From positions 1 to 51,426 of the forward strand of contig CALOEW010000053.1 of assembly GCA_942492445.1 (NCBI GenBank): 51,426 bases of DNA, in the 5' to 3' direction. Position 1 is the first letter of the stretch, and every line of letters starts with the position of its first letter. The notes beneath the pieces are model-generated. The model was not told the origin of the DNA and ran no database searches. It saw only the letters and a list, made by a program, of their open reading frames with translations. The position numbers were made by a program, and so were the translations under genes. Of the stretch, positions 45,860 to 51,426 are shown piece after piece. This DNA comes from NORP240 sp942492445 (GTDB lineage: Bacteria > Pseudomonadota > Gammaproteobacteria > Pseudomonadales > Pseudohongiellaceae).

Positions 45860-46564
45860 ATGAACAGGATCAAAATGATGAATTCAACAAGCAGGGTCGT
45901 TGCCAGAGCGGCGGCAATCTTTATGCTGGTGGCAGCCGGTGCCAATGCCGCCCCCATAACTGACGGGTTTACCTTTGCTGTAGCATCGCTTGGCGGCTCC
46001 CAGGGCAGTGGTGATCACTTCCACTCCAGCACCGGGGGAGCCTTTGGCAACCCCGCCGGCATCGCGGAGGTCGGCAACTTCGGTACCGAGGAGGTCCGGG
46101 GCCTTTCCGAGTACAACCTGGCGGGGCTGAGTGCTGCCATCGCAGCCTACGTGACCTTCGATACCGTTGGTTTCGGCCTGTTCCCCGGTACCAACGACTT
46201 TCCTTTCGATGGTGTCATCGATATAGTCGCCTACCAGGGTAACAACGCCGAGGATGTTTCTGACTACCAGGCGCCCGCTGTGGCCAGCATCGGTTCGTTC
46301 AACACCACTGGACTGACTGCCGGTACCGTTTTCAGTTTCGATATTCTCAGCGTGTTCAACAACGCGGTATCCAACTCCTGGAGTTCGCTGGGCATCAGGC
46401 TGTCGACGGAAGACACCTCAGACTTCGGTGGCGCCTGGTCGTTCAACGATTTCCGACTCACCACGACCAATGAGTCGACCGCGGTACCGGAGCCAGGCCT
46501 GCTGCTGCTGCTTTCCACCGGTCTTCTGGGCCTGGCCCTCAGCAGGCGCAGACGGCAAGCCTGA
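45860..46564 (+). CDS. PEP-CTERM sorting domain protein
   Basis: This 234-residue protein has a signal peptide (AAAIFMLVAAGANA) and a C-terminal sorting signal: VPEPG from residue 209, a hydrophobic helix (LLLLLSTGLLGLALS) and an Arg cluster (RRRR). Exosortase would cut at PEP and send it to the surface or biofilm matrix. The middle part is Gly/Asn/Ser/Thr-rich with low Cys, as for beta-rich surface proteins. No exosortase gene is in the window. GGGGGAACAG precedes the ATG, and a strong hairpin follows. Confidence 0.93.
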   Translation: MNRIKMMNSTSRVVARAAAIFMLVAAGANAAPITDGFTFAVASLGGSQGSGDHFHSSTGGAFGNPAGIAEVGNFGTEEVRGLSEYNLAGLSAAIAAYVTFDTVGFGLFPGTNDFPFDGVIDIVAYQGNNAEDVSDYQAPAVASIGSFNTTGLTAGTVFSFDILSVFNNAVSNSWSSLGIRLSTEDTSDFGGAWSFNDFRLTTTNESTAVPEPGLLLLLSTGLLGLALSRRRRQA

Positions 46565-46590
46565 ACCCTGTTCCGTATCCGCAGCCCGTG

Positions 46591-46614
46591 GTCAGGGGAT
46601 TCTGGTCCCCTGAC
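46591..46614 (+). terminator. Hairpin after the PEP-CTERM gene
   Basis: GTCAGGGGA pairs perfectly with TCCCCTGAC over a 6-base loop, 26 bp after the stop. There is no T run after it. Confidence 0.5.
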
Positions 46615-47134
46615 ACAGCGGCGGACTGCGGTTATTTCCAGAACCGGCGCCACGGCACCGGTAACCGGTCACGATCTTGACACCATTCCCGCCTACTCCT
46701 GCCCTGCCGCCCGTCTGACGGCAAATCCGGTTCGTATCATCGGGCACCAGCACCGACCCTGAATCCAGAATAACCGTCGCAGAGAGCGACACGGTGTTCA
46801 GATGGTCGGTTAGCGCATAGTCCGGATTGAACCTGACTATCACCTTCAGCGCCGCAATCGTAAACAGTGGCGCCAGAGCCAGCACCGCCATAATAACCAG
46901 CAATACTCCGATGCCCAACTCGGAACCGGTACTGAAAAGCACTGCAAACCGATCATTAAAAAACAGAACCAGGCCCGATAACCACAGCCGCCACCAGAAA
47001 ACGGAACCAGACAATGGTAATGGCATCCATGGATGCTATTATTTCTTTCAAGGCGATGGGAAGAACTCCCAAAGCAGTGCGGTATTCAGGGCCAGCAGGA
47101 GCCCCATGGCGTTATTACCGGAAGGAGTGTGCAT
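46592..47134 (-). pseudogene. EamA/DMT-family transporter remnant
   Basis: From an ATG at 47134 (or 47107) the minus strand reads MGLLLALNTALLW, then shifts by one base in a short C run at 47066-47070 to GVLPIALKEIIASMDAITIV and WFRFLVAAVVIG, then shifts back near 46971-46976 to LVLFFNDRFAVLF. This is the first three helices of an EamA (DMT) transporter. After that another hydrophobic stretch follows (VLLVIMAVLALAPLFTIAAL) that I cannot place, and the rest is not protein-like. A full EamA protein has about 300 residues, so this is a truncated, broken copy; AGAGG lies before 47134. Confidence 0.65.
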
Positions 47135-47257
47135 TATAGAACCTCTTTGAACGGGGAAATGCTGCCACGATTCGCCGGAAGCGTAGCTGCAGGCATTGAT
47201 TTTTTCCCTTCGTTTGGCTCCAATGGCATCTGTGAATTACAACAACAGGAGGTCACC

Positions 47258-48544
47258 ATGTTCACCACCAGGCTGATGCGTAGTTTCACCATTGCACTGA
47301 TCGCGCTCGGCTGTCCGGTTCTGGCCACCGCCAACGAAGGCAACCTGGCTTTTATCGGTGCCACCGTAATTGACGGTACCGGGGCAGCCCCGATCGACAA
47401 TGGCGTTATCGTAATCACCGACGGCAGAATACGGGCAGTCGGCCCCGCCAGTGACGTTACATTGCCGGACGATACCCGGGTGGTCGACGTCAGTGGCAGA
47501 ACCATCATGCCCGGCCTGATCAATGCCCATGGTCACGTCGGGGGCACACGGGGCCTGGAGACCGGGTATTATTCCCGCGACAACCTGATGCGGCAGTTGG
47601 CTCTTTATGGGCGCTACGGAGTAACCACGATCGTCAGCCTCGGTGATGACGAGGAGGAAGGCTTTGCATTGCGCAACAGTCAGTCCCGGAACAACCTGGA
47701 TTATGCCCGGCTCTTCGTGGCCGGAGATGTCATAAGCGGCAGTTCCGTCGGGGAGGCTCGCAACGCTGTGAACCGGGCCGCCGATCTTGGCGCCAACTTC
47801 ATCAAGACCCGGGTGGACGACAACCTTGGCAGCACTGCCAAGCCGGCGCCGGAGATAGTTTCCGCAATTATTGACCAGGCTCACACCCGACGCCTGCCCG
47901 TGGCAGTTCACCTGTTTTACCTGGAGGATGCCAAGGCGGTGCTGGAAACCGGTGGCGATATTATCGCTCACAGTATTCGTGACCTGCCGGTTGATCAGGA
48001 AGTCATCAGCCTGATTCAGTCCAGAGACGTCTGCTACATCCCCACCCTGACCCGCGAAATTTCCACGTTTATCTATGAAAGTGAACCGGAGTTTTTTTCC
48101 GACCCGTTTTTCCTGAAAGAAGCGGACCCGGCGGTACTCGACCAACTTCGTTCACCCGAACGTCAGTCACGCATGCGCAACAGTGCATCGGCGCAACAGT
48201 ACAAGATGGCCCTGGAAGTCGCCATGCAGAACATCAGTCTCCTGAATGAGGCGGGGGTCAGAATCGCAATGGGCACCGATAGCGGACCACCCGCACGCTT
48301 TCAGGGTTATTTCGAACACATGGAATTGTGGATGATGGTGGAAGCGGGGATGTCACCCATGCAGGCTATCGCGTCGGCAACCGGCATTGCTGCCCGGTGT
48401 ATGAACCTTGACGGACTGGGCACGTTGGAACCCGGAAACTGGGCCGACCTGATGGTACTCGAGCGGAATCCATTGACCGACATTGAAAATACCCGCACCA
48501 TCGAATCGGTCTGGATTGCCGGTAATCGAGTACCGGAGAGCTGA
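47258..48544 (+). CDS. Secreted imidazolonepropionase-like amidohydrolase
   Basis: This 428-residue protein has a signal peptide (FTIALIALGCPVLATA). Metal site residues are clear: His91 and His93 in NAHGHVGG, Lys183 in FIKTR, His218, His238 in IIAHS, and Asp341 in GTDSG. This is a binuclear amidohydrolase of the imidazolonepropionase/prolidase-like group. It likely acts in the periplasm on amide or dipeptide substrates. GGAGG precedes the ATG at 47258; the frame extends upstream without support. Confidence 0.9.
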   Translation: MFTTRLMRSFTIALIALGCPVLATANEGNLAFIGATVIDGTGAAPIDNGVIVITDGRIRAVGPASDVTLPDDTRVVDVSGRTIMPGLINAHGHVGGTRGLETGYYSRDNLMRQLALYGRYGVTTIVSLGDDEEEGFALRNSQSRNNLDYARLFVAGDVISGSSVGEARNAVNRAADLGANFIKTRVDDNLGSTAKPAPEIVSAIIDQAHTRRLPVAVHLFYLEDAKAVLETGGDIIAHSIRDLPVDQEVISLIQSRDVCYIPTLTREISTFIYESEPEFFSDPFFLKEADPAVLDQLRSPERQSRMRNSASAQQYKMALEVAMQNISLLNEAGVRIAMGTDSGPPARFQGYFEHMELWMMVEAGMSPMQAIASATGIAARCMNLDGLGTLEPGNWADLMVLERNPLTDIENTRTIESVWIAGNRVPES

Positions 48545-48577
48545 GGAACCTCTGATTAAGTCGGGCAGGTGCCCGGG

Positions 48578-49798
48578 CTACTTGCCGCTGTTTTCATAAT
48601 AGACAACGTTGGCAGTGCCGGTGCCTATACCGACGATATCCTTGAATCCATCACCGTTCAGGTCATTGATCACCAACCCGGCGAGTCCGATGCCCCCGGC
48701 GTCGAGATTTATCCGGCCCCAATTCCGATTACGGAGATCGTATCGGTAAATAAACAGGTTATAGGGTTCACTGCGATGTCCCGCAACGATTTCATCGGTT
48801 CCGTCGTTGTCCAGATCGGCTACCAGCAGCGCGTGACCCCCGACAAAAGAGGCGTCTATCACTTCCCTGTTCCAAACCTCCCGGGGGTCGATGCCTGCGG
48901 TATAAACCACCACCTCATTGCCATGCCAGGGCTCTATCGCGGCCACAAAACGCTTTCCTGAGGGAAGAAGACCCGTGTCCACCTCACTGGAACCGATTTG
49001 TGGTCGCTCGCCATTCATTCCGGAGCCAATCTGTCGACGAGAGACCATTTCGCCGGCAACCCCCAGCTGAAACAGTTGTACACCCTGAAAACTGGCGGTA
49101 AGAATATCGGCACGATTATCGTTATCCCACTTCACCAGCTTGATTCCGTGAGCCATTTGCAGACTGTTATCCAGTACGATACCGGGCCACGGTTCCACGG
49201 CGGGATCCTGTGGAATCGAATAAGCCACGAAATCCAGGTTTTCATCATAGTGCGGTGCAGAGGCACCTTCACCGATAATTGGCAGGTTGAGCAGTTCCTT
49301 GCGGCCATCGCCGTTGATATCACCCCACTTGACCCGATGGGAAGTGGGGATTGCATCGATAAAATGCATCGCCCATTCCTGGTTTTCAGCAGGGTTTCCA
49401 GGATTTTCAAACCAGTGAATTTCGCCACCCTCGGTCGAACGAGTCAGGTCAAACTCACTGGCGAGAACCAGGTCCACATCGCCATCGCCATCGATATCAT
49501 GAGGTGCGGTCGCGATATAGCGGTCAGTGCGGGTTGATACCGTAAACCGTTCCCAACTGGGGTTTTGGTACCAGACGAAACGCGCAGGACTGGTGGATAA
49601 AGCAACCACATCGAGCAGGCCGTCACTGTCAATGTCTGCAACGTCCACACCGTAGCCGCCGGCCATGGTGTCATCCAGGGTGGTTCTGGAAAAAGTGACG
49701 AATCCACGCTGCGCGTCGGCAAGCTGGCACGCTGTCAGCAAACTGCCAAACAACAGGAACAGCCTGAAACTGTGTAGAGTTCTGGAAATTCTGCGCAT
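48578..49798 (-). CDS. Secreted FG-GAP/VCBS repeat protein
   Basis: This 406-residue protein has a signal peptide (LFLLFGSLLTACQLADA, with a possible lipobox LTAC). The mature part has a series of calcium-type loops DxDxDGxxD: DIDSDGLLD, DIDGDGDVD, DINGDGRKE, DLDNDGTDE and DLNGDGFKD. These fold as a seven-bladed propeller like FG-GAP proteins. The ligand is unknown. It converges with the amidohydrolase gene, 33 bp apart. Confidence 0.88.
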   Translation of the reverse strand: MRRISRTLHSFRLFLLFGSLLTACQLADAQRGFVTFSRTTLDDTMAGGYGVDVADIDSDGLLDVVALSTSPARFVWYQNPSWERFTVSTRTDRYIATAPHDIDGDGDVDLVLASEFDLTRSTEGGEIHWFENPGNPAENQEWAMHFIDAIPTSHRVKWGDINGDGRKELLNLPIIGEGASAPHYDENLDFVAYSIPQDPAVEPWPGIVLDNSLQMAHGIKLVKWDNDNRADILTASFQGVQLFQLGVAGEMVSRRQIGSGMNGERPQIGSSEVDTGLLPSGKRFVAAIEPWHGNEVVVYTAGIDPREVWNREVIDASFVGGHALLVADLDNDGTDEIVAGHRSEPYNLFIYRYDLRNRNWGRINLDAGGIGLAGLVINDLNGDGFKDIVGIGTGTANVVYYENSGK

Positions 49799-49936
49799 AA
49801 CTCAACTCTTGGCTTGTTATTCTTCCGGGGTGGACATGGCTTCCCGCTATGCCGGCAATAGCTGCCGTCCCCTTTATACTGTGTCAATTGTGTTTTTACC
49901 AGAGAGGGTTGCGCCCCTGCCTTAATTGAGCCGGTA

Positions 49937-50496
49937 TCAGGAAAACTTGATACGGGAGGAGAACCTGGCTCTGAGAAATTCCATCTGATCCGCCAGGACA
50001 TTGTGGTTTGATAGATAGAGGAACTCGTACTGGTTCGGCACAAATGGCACCGCCAGCAGTTCCAAGCCGGATTCCTCCGGGTTGCGGTCCGCCTTGCGAT
50101 TATTGCAGCGGCGGCAGGAAGTCACCACGTTGGTCCAGACATCTCTGCCCCCCTTGGACAACGGCATAACATGATCTCTGGAAAGGTCGTGAACCGAGAA
50201 CGTACCGCCACAGTAAAGACACATGTTCTGATCTCGGCGAAACAGAAACTTGTTCTCCAGCGGCGGATCATAGGACTCGATGTGGACCTTACCTTCGCAG
50301 GCGACAATGCTCGGAAGCTTCAATACCGACTGCATACCCTGCCGGTTGAAACCGCCGCGAATCCTCCATCACGGTATCTGCCCAAAGACCAGATTACCTG
50401 ATCCTTGGCCATCAGGGTCGCCGTCTCCTCCCGGGTTAACCAGGACATCGGGTGACCTGCCTTGTTTAATCTCAATATCTTTGCCGACGCAGACAT
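49937..50496 (-). pseudogene. HNH endonuclease with internal frameshift
   Basis: From the ATG at 50496 the frame reads ILRLNKAGHPMSWLTREE and KDQVIWSLG, then leaves the frame. The HNH protein resumes with IRGGFNRQGMQS, KLPSIVACEG and the domain proper: MCLYCGGTF, LSRDHVMPLSKGG, TNVVTSCRRCNNRKADR, with two CxxC zinc pairs and the HNH His. Two single-base insertions between about 50357 and 50385 would rejoin them. This protein is a common single-copy chromosomal HNH gene in proteobacteria, not clearly mobile. Its role is unknown. Confidence 0.8.
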
Positions 50497-50761
50497 ACGG
50501 TTGCCGCTCGTAACGATACCGGGAACCTGGGGAGTGACGGGTTTGCCGGCATCCATTCTGTGATTATCGGCGCAGCCGGATCAACTTTGAACATCCTGCG
50601 CCGCTTCGCACTCATTGGAAACGAATCGTCTCAACGTGCATTCCAAGAAGCGTTCCCTTGGGCCTGTTCACACTAGTTTGCCTCTTTTGCAGAATTTTTA
50701 CAGGAATTTTTTTACGATGATATGACGAAACGACTGGCGTTGCCGGTGAATTGCGTGACTT

Positions 50762-51426
50762 TCAGGGCCGCCTCTTTCGACCCCCTGAACCCTGTCCGTG
50801 CTTGCCCAGAAACGCCAATACCAGAAAACTCATGACTGCCATGCTGCCCGACAGAAAGAGTCCAAGCACGGTCACGCTTCGGGATTGGCGAAATTCCCGG
50901 CTCACGCCAGGGATACTCCAAAGATCGCCATTTCCCGCTCCCACTATCAGCTGCCCCTTCATCCCCTTTTCCATATGCTGGGTCATGTCACAATGCACCA
51001 GGTAAGTCTGATCCCCACTGGGCACGATGAAGGTGCCGCTGCGGGAATGCCCACCGGCGGCTTCCAGATGGAACATCCCCTGAGGGTACAAATAGCGTGG
51101 CAGACCGTGCAGCATCCACTGGTGCCTGACTTCATCTTCGTTGATCAGAGTTATTGATACCCTGCTGCAGGGTGGCACCCGGTATTCGTGCTGACTCATT
51201 CCGAAGACTGTGCCGGGGAATTCCGCGGCATAGGAGCGGCCGACGTAAACAGTAAATTCAAAGTCTCCGGAAACCCGGGCGCAGTCCCTTGGCAGAGTGG
51301 CTGCATTGGCATTCATCACCAGTGGCCACTGGCGTCGAATCGCATACCACCGTCCATCGCCGTATGGTCCGCACCCCCTGCGCATGGTCCCGCCTCCCCA
51401 GTCGTGACATTCCTGAGCCAAGAACG
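50762..51426 (-). CDS. Membrane-anchored cupredoxin-domain protein, 5' partial
   Basis: The frame is open to the right edge, so the N-terminus and probably the signal lie outside. A cupredoxin domain covers about residues 55-165 of the visible part. Type 1 copper ligands fit His100 (EVRHQWMLHG), Cys144, His149 and Met154 in HCDMTQHMEKGM. A C-terminal helix (VLGLFLSGSMAVMSFLVLAF) and a basic tail would anchor it in the inner membrane. It may carry electrons or copper in the periplasm. Spaced Cys in CHDWGGGTMRRGC upstream suggest another metal or disulfide site. Confidence 0.8.
   Translation of the reverse strand, partial: FLAQECHDWGGGTMRRGCGPYGDGRWYAIRRQWPLVMNANAATLPRDCARVSGDFEFTVYVGRSYAAEFPGTVFGMSQHEYRVPPCSRVSITLINEDEVRHQWMLHGLPRYLYPQGMFHLEAAGGHSRSGTFIVPSGDQTYLVHCDMTQHMEKGMKGQLIVGAGNGDLWSIPGVSREFRQSRSVTVLGLFLSGSMAVMSFLVLAFLGKHGQGSGGRKRRP

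Noticed and set aside
47033..47257. 75-codon upstream extension of the amidohydrolase
   Set aside because: The signal peptide and GGAGG support the ATG at 47258. The extension overlaps the EamA remnant on the other strand.

Overview
This window looks like chromosomal DNA from a free-living, probably marine gammaproteobacterium with moderately GC-rich coding sequence. The evidence is a broad-type Tad pilus locus, a PEP-CTERM surface protein, many predicted lipoproteins and secreted enzymes, a MadLM malonate transporter, a PQQ dehydrogenase paired with a c-type cytochrome, and a B12-binding-type radical SAM enzyme. The exact lineage is inference; no rRNA, tRNA, phage, IS transposase or CRISPR array was seen.

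Layout. (1) 1-8.2 kb: a glycan or lipid modification neighbourhood. On the minus strand there is a tight operon of a radical SAM enzyme, a GT-C-like membrane transferase and a family 2 glycosyltransferase that runs off the left edge. It is followed by a SAM methyltransferase, a polytopic membrane protein, a 142-bp MITE-like repeat and a GT87-like mannosyltransferase. (2) 8.2-13.6 kb: single genes for an NhaC-type antiporter, two secreted proteins, the RNA ligase-like 2',3'-cyclic phosphodiesterase ThpR and an epoxide hydrolase. (3) 13.8-27.8 kb: a Tad/Flp pilus locus on the minus strand, in transcription order flp, rcpC/cpaB, rcpA/cpaC, a small lipoprotein, tadG-like, two tadE-like minor pilins, tadZ/cpaE, tadA, tadB, tadC, tadD-like, a tandem LytR_C protein, a second TPR lipoprotein and a PilZ protein. 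It ends in a compact inverted-repeat structure. No prepilin peptidase is encoded here. (4) 28-41.4 kb: accessory metabolism. This covers a cytochrome c lipoprotein, a VanX-type dipeptidase, MAPEG, an HAD phosphatase, CysK, an azoreductase-pirin pair divergent from a LysR regulator, an M48 protease, a DUF3667 protein, a PQQ dehydrogenase with cytochrome c, and MadLM. (5) 41.4-51.4 kb: an alpha/beta hydrolase, a CLC channel, a PEP-CTERM protein, a broken EamA transporter, an amidohydrolase, an FG-GAP protein, an HNH endonuclease and a cupredoxin cut by the right edge.

How parts fit together. The Tad genes supply pilin, secretin, ATPase, platform proteins and pilotins for an adhesive pilus, and the PilZ protein next to them suggests c-di-GMP input. 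The PQQ dehydrogenase would pass electrons to the adjacent dihaem cytochrome in the periplasm. Azoreductase, pirin and LysR form a likely quinone or electrophile-responsive unit.

Caution. At least six genes (the glycosyltransferase, tadD/LytR_C, pirin, the PQQ dehydrogenase 5' end, the EamA transporter and the HNH gene) read as intact proteins only if one- or two-base indels are allowed, several of them in or next to short homopolymers. Pirin also carries a run of 19 G. This pattern suggests uncorrected sequence errors at least as strongly as real gene decay. I did not find a clearly new multi-gene system. The most unusual items are the structured element after the PilZ gene, the Tad locus with a degenerate TadZ P-loop and tandem LytR_C domains, and the poly-G pirin gene.
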